Positions 34,136 through 41,896 of a DNA stretch of 64,000 nucleotides are shown here, piece after piece (positions within the stretch are counted from its first letter, which is position 1; each line of letters opens with the position of its first letter). The stretch covers positions 44,943 through 108,942 of the forward strand of contig JAFKFG010000015.1 in NCBI GenBank assembly GCA_017307355.1. Direction: 5' to 3'. Made by a program: the position numbers and the translations under genes. The stretch comes from Alphaproteobacteria bacterium (GTDB lineage: Bacteria; Pseudomonadota; Alphaproteobacteria; Micropepsales; Micropepsaceae). The notes beneath the pieces are model-generated. The model was not told the origin of the DNA and ran no database searches. It saw only the letters and a list, made by a program, of their open reading frames with translations.

Positions 34136-35869
34136 TCATTTGGACCAGGTCCAATCGGCAGCGGATGCACGACAGCCACCACCGGGGGCGCCAGTCCAGG
34201 CGCGGCCGCGGACGGCGCGGCCAGTATGCGCGCCAGTTGCTTTGCCCTCCTTGAGCGCGAAGGCGCCGTTGATGAGCACATCTTCCACGCCAACCGCAAC
34301 TTGGTGCGGCTCGGTATAGGTTGCCCGCTCACCGACGGTGTCCGGATTGAAGACTACGATATCAGCATAATAGCCGGGCTTCAAAAGTCCGCGACCCTTG
34401 AGCGACAGGTTAGCGGCAGGAAAGCCCGTCAGCCGGTGAACGGCGTCCTGCAATGTGAGGTCGTGGTTTTGACGCACGTAGGTGCCCAACAGCCGGGCGA
34501 AATTCCCATAGGCGCGAGGATGCGGATGGGAGAGCAGGAAGACACCTTCCGGCGTCGGTGCGGCCTGGTCCGAACCGAAACTCATCCAGGGCAGCGCCAC
34601 TTCTCGACGAAGATTGGCCTCGCTCATCATGAAATAAGCCACGCCAACCCGTGATCCGTCCTTAATCACCAAGTCGATGGCTGCATCTTCTGGGCTTTCT
34701 TTCCATATCTTAGCCACCTCGGCGAGGGTCTTGCCGGTAAGCGGCTTTAATTCTGGGTTCTTGAACGCCAGAAGCAGCGTGCCTTGTGCGCCCGCGCCCC
34801 CATAGAGATTGTCCCACGTCTTAGGGTGAGGATCGCGCATCTCGGTCCTCACCTTGGCGCGGTTCGCCGGATCTTTCAGCCGCGCGATCCATTTTTCCAG
34901 CCCGCCGTCCTGCACCCAAGAGGGCATCGCAGCATCCAAGCCCGTGGCACCTGAAGTATAAGTGTACATGTCAGCTGTGATGCGCACGCGCTTGGCGCGG
35001 GCGGAGTTGACCATTGCAATCTCTTCATCGAGCTTGCCCCAATTGGAGTGCCCAGCCTGCTTGAAATGATATATCTCCGCCGGGGCGCCGGAGGCCTGTG
35101 CGATGTCAACGACCTCTTGGATCGCTTCCTTCAGCCGGTCGTCTTCATTGCGAGGATGGACGGTAAAAATGCCACCGCATTCAGCTGAAATTTTCGCCAG
35201 CGCGATAAGCTCAGGCGTCTTGGCATAAGTATTGGGCGAATAGATCAGCGCATCGGTTAAACCCAATGCTCCTTCCTCCATTGCTTGCCTAACCAGTCCC
35301 TGCATCGCCTTGAGCTGCTGCGACGTGGGCTGGACATCTGATTCGCCGAGTAGATTGACTCGCACGGTGCCCGCGCCGACGAAGGAGGCAACGTTCGGCG
35401 ATATACCCTTCTTCTCGAGCATGTCGAGATAGCCGCCGAAACTCGTCCATGTAACGGGGAATTTGATATCGCCCTCCCGTTGCTCTTTCAGCCGCCTCAT
35501 TTCGGGCGTGAGGGGACCCATAGAATCCTCGCCTATCACCTCCAACGTGACGCCTTGCGCGAGGTCAGACAGGCCACGACCGTCCGCGATCAGGCTTACT
35601 TCAGGATGGGCCAGCATGTTGATGAAACCCGGCGACACCGCCCTGCCATGAGCATCGATCTCTGCAGCACCGCGCCCGGGGAGATGGGGGGCAATGGCAG
35701 AAATTCGGTCACCCTTCACAGCAATATCGACTATGGTGGGAGCGCTTCCCGAGCCGTCGTAGACAGTCCCACCGCGGATCACTACATCATATGGAGGTGT
35801 CGCGGCTCCCACCCGATCAGCAGACACAACGGCGAGCGTAATTGCAAAGCCTGTCGCCAGACCGCGCAT
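34136..35869 (-). CDS. N-acyl-D-amino-acid deacylase-like amidohydrolase, exported
   Basis: 577 residues with a signal peptide (GFAITLAVVSADRVGAA). Amidohydrolase superfamily: DVVIRGGTVYDGSGSAP at the start, AVSPGFINMLAHPEVSL, GVTLEVIGEDSMGPL, IFTVHPRNEDDRL, YHFKQAGHSNWG, SHPHPRAYGNFARLLG and the late ADIVVFNPDTV strand. The standard HxH of D-aminoacylases in the first strand is not seen; it reads LAHPE, a variant found in the exported subfamily with GFINML. The later His residues are present, so one-metal activity or an altered site is possible. Together with the receptors it may take part in use of N-acylated amino acids or peptides. Confidence 0.8.
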   Translation of the reverse strand: MRGLATGFAITLAVVSADRVGAATPPYDVVIRGGTVYDGSGSAPTIVDIAVKGDRISAIAPHLPGRGAAEIDAHGRAVSPGFINMLAHPEVSLIADGRGLSDLAQGVTLEVIGEDSMGPLTPEMRRLKEQREGDIKFPVTWTSFGGYLDMLEKKGISPNVASFVGAGTVRVNLLGESDVQPTSQQLKAMQGLVRQAMEEGALGLTDALIYSPNTYAKTPELIALAKISAECGGIFTVHPRNEDDRLKEAIQEVVDIAQASGAPAEIYHFKQAGHSNWGKLDEEIAMVNSARAKRVRITADMYTYTSGATGLDAAMPSWVQDGGLEKWIARLKDPANRAKVRTEMRDPHPKTWDNLYGGAGAQGTLLLAFKNPELKPLTGKTLAEVAKIWKESPEDAAIDLVIKDGSRVGVAYFMMSEANLRREVALPWMSFGSDQAAPTPEGVFLLSHPHPRAYGNFARLLGTYVRQNHDLTLQDAVHRLTGFPAANLSLKGRGLLKPGYYADIVVFNPDTVGERATYTEPHQVAVGVEDVLINGAFALKEGKATGAHTGRAVRGRAWTGAPGGGCRASAADWTWSK

Positions 35870-36010
35870 GTGTAGCCCTTTGCTATCTCCCCACTTGAGG
35901 CTAACACGCCCATAAAAATGGGCAATCCTTTAGCCCCAACCATGGGGTCCGGTACCACTTGTTTTAGCTCAAGGGCGCTGGTGCGGCGTCTGCTATCCGG
36001 CAGTGTTGGA

Positions 36011-36044
36011 CGGAAAGCGGGCGTCTCGCCATGACTGCTTTTCG
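36011..36044 (+). repeat. REP-like hairpin repeat (CGGAAAGC-N18-GCTTTCCG family), imperfect copy
   Basis: CGGAAAGC, 18-base loop, GCTTTTCG. The same arms and exactly the same loop length occur at 40261-40294 and 57147-57180, and a degenerate copy is at 56130-56160. Confidence 0.65.
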
Positions 36045-36092
36045 CCGAAAGCTGACGCCAGCGGAAGACTGCTATCCGACAGAAATGCCACC

Positions 36093-36126
36093 AAAGCTGA
36101 CATGGCGCGATGTCGTAGTGCGACAG
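36093..36126 (+). repeat. Dispersed intergenic motif with TGTCGTAGTGCGACA palindrome
   Basis: AAAGCTGACATGGCGCGA followed by TGTCGTAGTGCGACAG, matching 56044-56077 over 34 bases with two differences. It sits between the deacylase and LysR genes. Confidence 0.65.
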
Positions 36127-36311
36127 CTAACCCTTCTGACATTGGACCTATGTCATCGAAGGCGCGCTTGGGGTGGCTAACAGCAATGGCGCTTCTCGTC
36201 GAAGGCTCGGTACAGAACAGGGTGGTGCGGATTTCAACCGGTCTATGCTACTATCAACCCTTGGCACATTAATGCAAACCTCCTGATCGCTCATACGAGT
36301 AGGCCGCGTAG

Positions 36312-37265
36312 ATGATGGATTGGGATGATGTTCGCTATTTCCTAGCTGTAGCGCGCGAAGGGTCAGTTAGGGCGGCGGCTGAACGGCTTGAGGTGACTCA
36401 TTCCACAGTGCTGAGACGCATCGCCCAGCTCGAGGAGTGCCTCGGAGCTCAGATGTTCGTGAAGCTGCCCTCGGGCTATCGTCTGACGAATGCGGGAGAG
36501 GAAATCCTCGAATTTGCGGACCAGATGGAAGCATCATCGAACCGGCTGCAGACTCGTGTCTTCGGTCGGGACCAGAGCGTGAGCGGTCAGCTGCGGGTGA
36601 CGGTGGCACCGACCCTCGCGACCCACCTACTCATGCCGGATTTCGCCGAATTCGCGCATCAGCACCCGGAAGTCGAGATTGAGATCCTGCCTTCCGGTGA
36701 GTTGGCGAATCTGACCAAAAGAGAGGCCGATGTCGCGATCCGCGTCGTCTATGATCGCAGCACCTTGCCGCTCAATCTTCACGGCCTGAAAGGGCCCGAA
36801 TTGTTCGGCGGCGTCTATGTGTCTCGCGAACTGCTTGCTGCGTGGAACGCAGCGGCAGTTGACCGCATCAGATGGATCGTCATTAGCCAGAATGGCATCC
36901 CGGACTGGGCGCGCGAGGGTGAGGTTCCTGCCGCGGATGTTCCGTTCAAGACTACGGATGGTGAGACGCAGATTACCGCGGTACGCCAGGCACTTGGGAT
37001 GACGGTGCTTCCTTGCTTCATCGGAGATGCCGACCCGCTGCTGGCAAGAGTCCCAGGCACGGTCCTGCACAAACACGGCACGCTCTGGCTTCTCACGCAC
37101 GGCGAGGCCCGCAAGACCAAGCGCGTGCGGCTTTTCACAGAGTTCTTGGCCCGTAGACTTTCCGCATATGCACCGCTAATCGGGGGCTTACGGGCCGCGG
37201 CGACTGACCCGTGGCTGCGTAATCGCAGAGAAATGGCGCCGCGCCCCGTGGGGGCGGGTCGATAG
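36312..37265 (+). CDS. LysR-family transcriptional regulator
   Basis: 317 residues. N-terminal winged helix with DVRYFLAVAREGSVRAAAERLEVTHSTVLRRIAQLEECLG (HTH about 18-45) and LTNAGEEIL; a periplasmic-binding-protein-like effector domain follows (VSGQLRVTVAPTLATHLL, EVEIEILPSGELANLTKREADVAIRV). The DVAIRV and PSG-type segments resemble regulators of aromatic or fatty-acid-type genes. It is read in the same direction as the SDR gene 215 bases downstream, a likely target. ATG at 36312 or 36315. Confidence 0.9.
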   Translation: MMDWDDVRYFLAVAREGSVRAAAERLEVTHSTVLRRIAQLEECLGAQMFVKLPSGYRLTNAGEEILEFADQMEASSNRLQTRVFGRDQSVSGQLRVTVAPTLATHLLMPDFAEFAHQHPEVEIEILPSGELANLTKREADVAIRVVYDRSTLPLNLHGLKGPELFGGVYVSRELLAAWNAAAVDRIRWIVISQNGIPDWAREGEVPAADVPFKTTDGETQITAVRQALGMTVLPCFIGDADPLLARVPGTVLHKHGTLWLLTHGEARKTKRVRLFTEFLARRLSAYAPLIGGLRAAATDPWLRNRREMAPRPVGAGR

Positions 37266-37480
37266 AAACTCATGCGGCGAGTTGCAGGGCAATCCATTCG
37301 CCCCAATGACCAGCGGCCCAGCAAGCGGTGCAATTACGCACAACCGATGTTGAGGTTTCTGGAATACCGCTCGGTCGTATATTTCCCCACATGACTCTCC
37401 TACAAAGGCGCCGGTCAGTGCAGATAACGCGCTAGCGGGCAGGGGGCAGAGGTGCTGTCCGACACACCAAAGGAGAAGTC

Positions 37481-38215
37481 ATGGGAAAGCTCGAGAGCAA
37501 GGTTGCAGTCATCACGGGTGGATCTAGCGGCATGGCACTAGCGAGCGCCAAGCTATTCGTTGAAGAAGGCGCTCATGTTTTCATCACAGGCCGGAAGCAG
37601 AAACAACTCGATGAGGCCGTCAAGCTGATCGGCCGGAACGTGACTGGCATCCGCGGAGACGCGGCCAATCTCGATGACCTCGACCGCCTATTTGATACGG
37701 TCAAGCGGGTAAAGGGCAAGATTGACATCCTGTATGCGAGTGCTGGCACGGGCGAAGCTGTCCCACTGGGCGAGATTACGGAGCAACATTTCGATGCAAT
37801 CTTCGGCCTGAACGCGCGCGGCACGCTTTTCACGGTTCAAAAGGCGTTACCGCTGTTCAACGATGGCGGATCGATCTTCATGACCGGGTCGGTCGCTTCG
37901 ATCAAAGGTTTTCCTGGTTACAGCGTGTATGCGGGGAGTAAGGCGACGCTACACGCATTCGCGCGAGGCTGGCTCAACGAACTCAAGGGCAGGAACATCC
38001 GGGTGAACGTGCTCCACCCCGGACCGATCGCCACGCCGATGCAGGACCAAGTTCTTACCCCGGAGGCTAAGCAAATGTTCGAATCCCTAATCCCGCGCGG
38101 AAAGATGGGCCGCCCTGAGGAAATTGCGGCTGCCGCGCTGTTTCTTGCTTCGGATGATTCCAGCTTCGTGAATGGGATGGAGCTGTCTGTCGACGGCGGA
38201 TTTTCCGCCGTCTGA
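37481..38215 (+). CDS. Short-chain dehydrogenase/reductase
   Basis: 244 residues, classical SDR. NAD(P)-binding TGGSSGMALASAKLF (the usual GxG is GGSSGMA), the acid loop ITGRKQKQLDEA, NARGTLFTVQKALPLF, the Ser in FMTGSVASIKG and the Tyr/Lys pair in YSVYAGSKA. C-terminal GRPEEIAAAALFLASDDSSFVNG. A GGAGAAG lies 5-11 bases before the ATG. It could be a broad 3-oxoacyl or xenobiotic ketone reductase, with the methyltransferase following 13 bases on as part of the same transcript. Confidence 0.9.
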   Translation: MGKLESKVAVITGGSSGMALASAKLFVEEGAHVFITGRKQKQLDEAVKLIGRNVTGIRGDAANLDDLDRLFDTVKRVKGKIDILYASAGTGEAVPLGEITEQHFDAIFGLNARGTLFTVQKALPLFNDGGSIFMTGSVASIKGFPGYSVYAGSKATLHAFARGWLNELKGRNIRVNVLHPGPIATPMQDQVLTPEAKQMFESLIPRGKMGRPEEIAAAALFLASDDSSFVNGMELSVDGGFSAV

Positions 38216-38228
38216 AATCGAAGTTTAA

Positions 38229-38861
38229 ATGTACGTTCCTTCTAAGCTTGCTGAGTTACGTCAATTCGCACGAGTTCATGCGGGTTCAACTGTGGTGGAT
38301 GTGTGGCCAGGCGGTGGAGATTGGACTCGCTTGTTTTCCGACATCGTCGGTCCCGGGGGACACGTCTACAGTTTCGTGCCGGCCGAGCTCGCCCATTTCA
38401 AGGACGATCCCATCGGCCAGATGCGAGCGCTGGCAAAGGAGCCGGGGCGAGAGAATGTGGAGGTTACTTCGACGGACCTCGTGGCGCTACCGGAGGATTC
38501 GCAATCCTTAGATGTCGTGTGGATGCACCTTTTCTACCACGATCTTCATACCGCCCTTCTTCAATCCAGAGGCGCGACTCCGGCTAGCTTCAATCGAGCC
38601 GTCTATGAGCGGCTGAAGCCGGGCGGCTTCTACATCGTCGTTGATCACGTTGCCACTACCGGCATGGGGGCAAGTATCGCCGAATCGTTGCATCGGATCG
38701 ATCCTGCAGCTGTTCGCAAGGAGGTGGAAGCAGCAGGATTTATGCTGGACGCGGAAAGCACTGTGCTGGCTAACAAGGACGATCCGCACTCCATGAAGGT
38801 ATTCGACCCTTCGATCAAGGGCGAGACCGATCGCTTCGCCTATCGGTTTGTTAGGCTCTGA
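38229..38861 (+). CDS. Class I SAM-dependent methyltransferase
   Basis: 210 residues. Motif I is read in STVVDVWPGGGDWTRLFSD, consistent with a SAM-binding GxG loop (here PGGGDW), with the later ALPEDSQSLDVVWMHLFYHDL (motif II/acidic region) and LKPGGFYIVVDHVA (post-II). The C-terminal AGFMLDAESTVLANKDDPH matches the class I predicted methyltransferase group of exported or membrane-linked proteins. No substrate can be assigned. It is coupled to the SDR gene and follows it closely. Confidence 0.85.
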   Translation: MYVPSKLAELRQFARVHAGSTVVDVWPGGGDWTRLFSDIVGPGGHVYSFVPAELAHFKDDPIGQMRALAKEPGRENVEVTSTDLVALPEDSQSLDVVWMHLFYHDLHTALLQSRGATPASFNRAVYERLKPGGFYIVVDHVATTGMGASIAESLHRIDPAAVRKEVEAAGFMLDAESTVLANKDDPHSMKVFDPSIKGETDRFAYRFVRL

Positions 38862-38979
38862 CAGCAGGTCCCCCCAGTCGGCGGTGAATCATCTCTCGCA
38901 AGCGCGAAGGCGTTATGGTTTCGACGCGCGGCCGTGTTGGGTGCCCTTTTGAGTGAAGGTTCGGGCGAGTACGGGCTTG

Positions 38980-39042
38980 AATATACAGATCAAGAGGCTG
39001 GAGCGCTCCCTACTGTTCAACCGTAGTCATCGCCGAGCTTAG
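38980..39042 (+). pseudogene. LysR-family HTH fragment
   Basis: A 20-codon stretch reads NIQIKRLERSLLFNRSHRR then a stop, matching the end of a LysR helix-turn-helix (pattern QIKRLER-L-LF-RS-R). The sequence upstream in this frame does not continue the domain without change of frame. It lies in a 420-base gap and looks like the remnant of a decayed regulator. The call rests on a short match. Confidence 0.4.
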
Positions 39043-39225
39043 CCGCTAGCGAAGGAGTGCGTCGCATGTTGTAAGTGCAGTGTCCGCTAATCCGACAAAG
39101 CTGCCATGGCGCCGCTTTCCAATGGCTATTTTACCAAAGGCGTACCGTACGGCTCGGAAGAGGGTAGTCCCGCGGAACGCTTGGGGATTTGGCCGTTTTC
39201 CGCATGTTTCTGTGGGGCTCATTGG

Positions 39226-39274
39226 TACGCTAATGGCGTATTTTTTACTTGCAACCGATACGCTACTAGCGTAT
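39226..39274 (+). promoter_or_regulatory. Twin palindromic operators of the toxin-antitoxin operon
   Basis: Two inverted repeats, TACGC-TAATG-GCGTA at 39226-39240 and ATACGC-TACTA-GCGTAT at 39258-39274, share arms with a 5-base spacer and lie about 33 bases apart centre to centre, near three helical turns. They end 10 bases before the toxin start, a standard site for antitoxin autoregulation. Confidence 0.82.
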
Positions 39275-39283
39275 TAGTAAGCC

Positions 39284-39613
39284 GTGGAAATCTTTCGCAC
39301 TAAGACCTTCACCAAAGCCTGCAAAGACCTCGGTGCGACCGAGGAAGAGATCAAGGCTTTGGAGCAAGACATCTCCGATAACCCGAAGGGTGCTCCCGTG
39401 ATCCAGGGTACCGGTGGGGCTCGAAAGGTGCGCTTTTCCATCAATAACCGCAGCAAGAGCGCTGGCGGACGTTGCATTTACGTTGTGATCGAGCTGGACG
39501 ATGTCGTCTACCTCATCACAGCCTATCCGAAGTCGAAAAGGGGCGATCTATCGGTCGCCGACAAGAAAGCGATTAAAGAGTTTGTGACTGAGTTGAAAGG
39601 AGCAAAGCAATGA
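39284..39613 (+). CDS. RelE/HigB-family toxin
   Basis: 109 residues. Type II toxin of the RelE/ParE superfamily: an mRNA interferase expected to act on the ribosome. Features include the N-terminal EIFRTKTFTKACKDLG, GAPVIQGTGGARKVRF, a GGRCIYVVIELDDVVYLITAYPKS core strand and a C-terminal helix. The start is GTG 39284. The stop overlaps the antitoxin start by four bases. The toxin-first order and GTG start match HigBA-like operons. No missing core element was noticed. Confidence 0.85.
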   Translation: MEIFRTKTFTKACKDLGATEEEIKALEQDISDNPKGAPVIQGTGGARKVRFSINNRSKSAGGRCIYVVIELDDVVYLITAYPKSKRGDLSVADKKAIKEFVTELKGAKQ

Positions 39614-39912
39614 CCAAGCGTACTTCTCTGGGGCTCAGCATCGAGGCTGGGTTGAAGGAGGCCATTGCTCACCGTAAAGGTGAAATTGAGCTGCCCTCTC
39701 GAACCGTCCCGCCAATGACGGCCGCGAAAGTGAAGAAGATTATTAGGCGATATGCGAGAAGTCCGAAGGCCTTTGAAAAGCGCTTCGGGCTTCCAGCGCG
39801 AACGATCGAAGGCTGGGAGCAAAACAAGGCCATCGACGCCGTCGGCCGGCTGTTTCTAACGGTCCTGGATAAAGAACCAGAGGCAGTCGAGAGGGCCTTG
39901 GACGCCGCCTAG
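39610..39912 (+). CDS. XRE-like antitoxin (HigA type)
   Basis: 100 residues. N-terminal part contacts the toxin (SLGLSIEAGLKEAIAHRKGEIEL); the C-terminal HTH reads TAAKVKKIIRRYARSPKAFEKRFGLPARTIEGWEQNKAID, the usual XRE helix pattern. It should bind the twin palindromes before the toxin gene. Start overlaps the toxin stop. The tail VLDKEPEAVERALDAA is a normal HigA end. Confidence 0.85.
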   Translation: MTKRTSLGLSIEAGLKEAIAHRKGEIELPSRTVPPMTAAKVKKIIRRYARSPKAFEKRFGLPARTIEGWEQNKAIDAVGRLFLTVLDKEPEAVERALDAA

Positions 39913-40162
39913 GCGAATTGCCTATGGGACGCTTCCACTGATAGGAGCCGGCATTTGGCATCGGCTCTAGCTCCCCAGGCATGCCATTGCGAATAAAGCG
40001 GCCCCAAGCTTTGCCGTACGGCCACTTACCAACCTCAACCTTCTCGACTTGAAAGGCGCTTGCGTGAGGGTTCCAAGTCCAGCGGACTACTTTAAATGGA
40101 AGACGCTCGCCGCCTTCCTTCCACAGCTGAAAGACGTTTTTATTGCATTCGGGATCTGTCAT
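39743..40162 (-). CDS. Hypothetical protein, doubtful
   Basis: 139-codon frame. The first 75 residues (TDPECNKNVFQLWKEGGERL, RWTWNPHASAFQVEKVEVGKWPYGKAWG) look like a real soluble protein, but the C-terminal half is Arg/Pro-rich and runs antisense through the antitoxin gene, so the true gene may end near 39930. No family recognised. Confidence 0.35.
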   Translation of the reverse strand: MTDPECNKNVFQLWKEGGERLPFKVVRWTWNPHASAFQVEKVEVGKWPYGKAWGRFIRNGMPGELEPMPNAGSYQWKRPIGNSPRRRPRPSRLPLVLYPGPLETAGRRRRWPCFAPSLRSFALEARSAFQRPSDFSHIA

Positions 40163-40543
40163 CGCCGAGCACCAAATGGGGCCAAAAATAGGCTCCGGTT
40201 GTCAGCCCGTCACCAGTCGAACGCTCGCTTTTATGCTGACGGCCTCACGACAGCTATGGACGGAAAGCTGACATCGGCCGACGTCCGCTTTCCGACAGTC
40301 TTGCCATAAAAGCGGGTATTGTGCGGGGTGGTCTGTCTGCAGCGCGTCGATAGTCTTGGGGCAGCTGCGAGGTCTGGTTAATATGAGCGCCTGCCGCGGC
40401 ACAACACCCCGCACTTCTGTACTGAGTTCGCAATTACATACCCCGCCTGCGTCTGCTAGCGGAGTTATGCTCATTCATACGGCTACCGCGCTTATAAGGC
40501 GGCAAGCTCTGATCCTAGCGGGCCGCTGTGATCATGCTAGAGC
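40163..40543. other. Intergenic stretch with a REP-like repeat
   Basis: About 380 bases with no convincing gene. It contains the REP-like hairpin at 40261-40294 and AT-rich sequence near 40430; nothing else recognised. Confidence 0.6.
40261..40294 (+). repeat. REP-like hairpin repeat, best copy
   Basis: CGGAAAGC, an 18-base loop, then GCTTTCCG: perfect 8-base arms. Preceded by GACAGCTATGGA, which recurs before the degenerate copy at 56130, and followed by ACAGTCTTGCCAT, which recurs after the copy at 57147. Confidence 0.8.
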
Positions 40544-40780
40544 CTAACTCTTGCACATATCTTTCTTGGCGAATTTTCCCGATTCATCATGGCAGACGCC
40601 CTTCGCATCGAGTTTATAGGTATGCGTGGCGGATACGCACAGCGGCGCAGCAACAAATTTGCCCGAGCCATCATGACACTTACCTTTCGCGTCCATCGAA
40701 TATGGACCGCTCGCAGCCAATGCCGGTGACAACGCGATAGCCGAGGCGATGAAGGCAACAGCAGTAAGTGATTTGCGCAT
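40544..40780 (-). CDS. Small secreted protein with tandem Cys-containing repeats
   Basis: 78 residues. GGAGG 7 bases before the ATG and a signal peptide (LTAVAFIASAIALSPALAA). The mature part is two repeats of about 28 residues: YSMDAKGKCHDGSGKFVAAPLC and YKLDAKGVCHDESGKFAKKDMC (given here as shortened key blocks DAKG-CHD-SGKF-C), each with two Cys, likely paired into disulfides. No family recognised; a small extracytoplasmic ligand-binding or structural protein. Confidence 0.75.
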   Translation of the reverse strand: MRKSLTAVAFIASAIALSPALAASGPYSMDAKGKCHDGSGKFVAAPLCVSATHTYKLDAKGVCHDESGKFAKKDMCKS

Positions 40781-41245
40781 TACCCCCCTCCAATGATCTA
40801 ATGCGGAAGTGTTGAACAAAGCATAGGTAGACCGCAAGGGGCGATCAGATGGATAGGGTGTCCATGCATGATGCGCTCGCCAAAGGTAGATCTGAACCGC
40901 TGACATAGGGTGATTGGGCGAGAATGGACACGCTTGGGTAAAGCAGGTCACCAGAGAGCTGCTCCAAAGAATTAAGAGACATTAGGGCGGCTGGTAGATG
41001 ATTTGTGCTTCGAAGTGAACATCGCCCGAATCGGGCAATGGATATAGGCGTAAGCGAAGTTGTGGATAGGAGCGCTTTCGGATTCGGCGGCGCACTGGTT
41101 TGGGCGAGCTGGCACCTGGGGCACCAACGCGGGCATGCGTGCGATGGCTACGCCCACCGCAGAGACATCGCCATGTCGTTCGGAATGTGGTGGACATGTG
41201 CGGAGTTTTGACGAACAGTCACCGCGAAGTTGATGTTGCACGGGT
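40781..41245. other. Intergenic stretch before the two-component system
   Basis: 465 bases. Short frames on both strands lack ribosome-binding sites or family features. The region should hold the promoter of the 41246 operon, but no clear -35/-10 was recognised. Confidence 0.55.
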
Positions 41246-41896
41246 ATGAAGTCGAAAGTTGTTGTTGTCGAAGACGATCCGCTTGTCGCAGCTCATGTCG
41301 GGCGCGGCGTATTGCAACATGAGGGCCTGTCCTTGGTCGCCATAGTCGGTACGCTGGCCGAGGCGCGTTCCCTGCTCACCAATCCGGTGGATTTGTTCAT
41401 CCTTGATCTCGGCCTCCCCGATGGGAGCGGGATCGAGTTGATCGAGGAGATACGCGCCCGGGGAAACCTGGAAACGCGGGTATTGGTGCTTTCTGTGTTA
41501 GGCGATCAAGATACGGTTCTGGCCGCAATTCTGGCGGGGGCAGACGGTTATCTGCTGAAGGATCTCGACAGTCTCGACATAGGTCAGCAAGCCGCGAATG
41601 CCTTGACCGGTGGCGCACCCCTATCGCCCAGCATCGCCGCTTACGTACTGCGTCATCTGCGCGGACAGCAGGAGCAGTCGAAGCCAGATGATCCTGATCC
41701 ACTTCTATCTCCTCGCGAAATCGAATTGCTGCAGCTTCTGGCGCGCGGCTACAGCAACAAGCAGGCGGCGGTGGTGCTTTCGATTTCGCCGCACACCATC
41801 GGCGACCATGTGAAGTCGATCTATCGCAAGCTTAGGGTGAGCAGCCGCGGCGAGGCCATGGTCCGCGCGTTTCGCAGCGGTCTGTTGCGCTCATGA
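41246..41896 (+). CDS. NarL/FixJ-type response regulator
   Basis: 216 residues. Receiver domain (1-120) with DD at 10-11 region (VVVEDDPLV), the phosphorylated Asp54 in FILDLGLPDGSG, a conserved Ser in VLSVL and Lys in YLLKD. Output LuxR HTH (150-210): SPREIELLQLLARGYSNKQAAVVLSISPHTIGDHVKSIYRKLRV. It is co-translated with the kinase (ATGA overlap) and lies directly before the HCS biosynthetic cluster, so it is the best candidate activator of that cluster. No pseudo-receiver change is seen. Confidence 0.92.
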   Translation: MKSKVVVVEDDPLVAAHVGRGVLQHEGLSLVAIVGTLAEARSLLTNPVDLFILDLGLPDGSGIELIEEIRARGNLETRVLVLSVLGDQDTVLAAILAGADGYLLKDLDSLDIGQQAANALTGGAPLSPSIAAYVLRHLRGQQEQSKPDDPDPLLSPREIELLQLLARGYSNKQAAVVLSISPHTIGDHVKSIYRKLRVSSRGEAMVRAFRSGLLRS

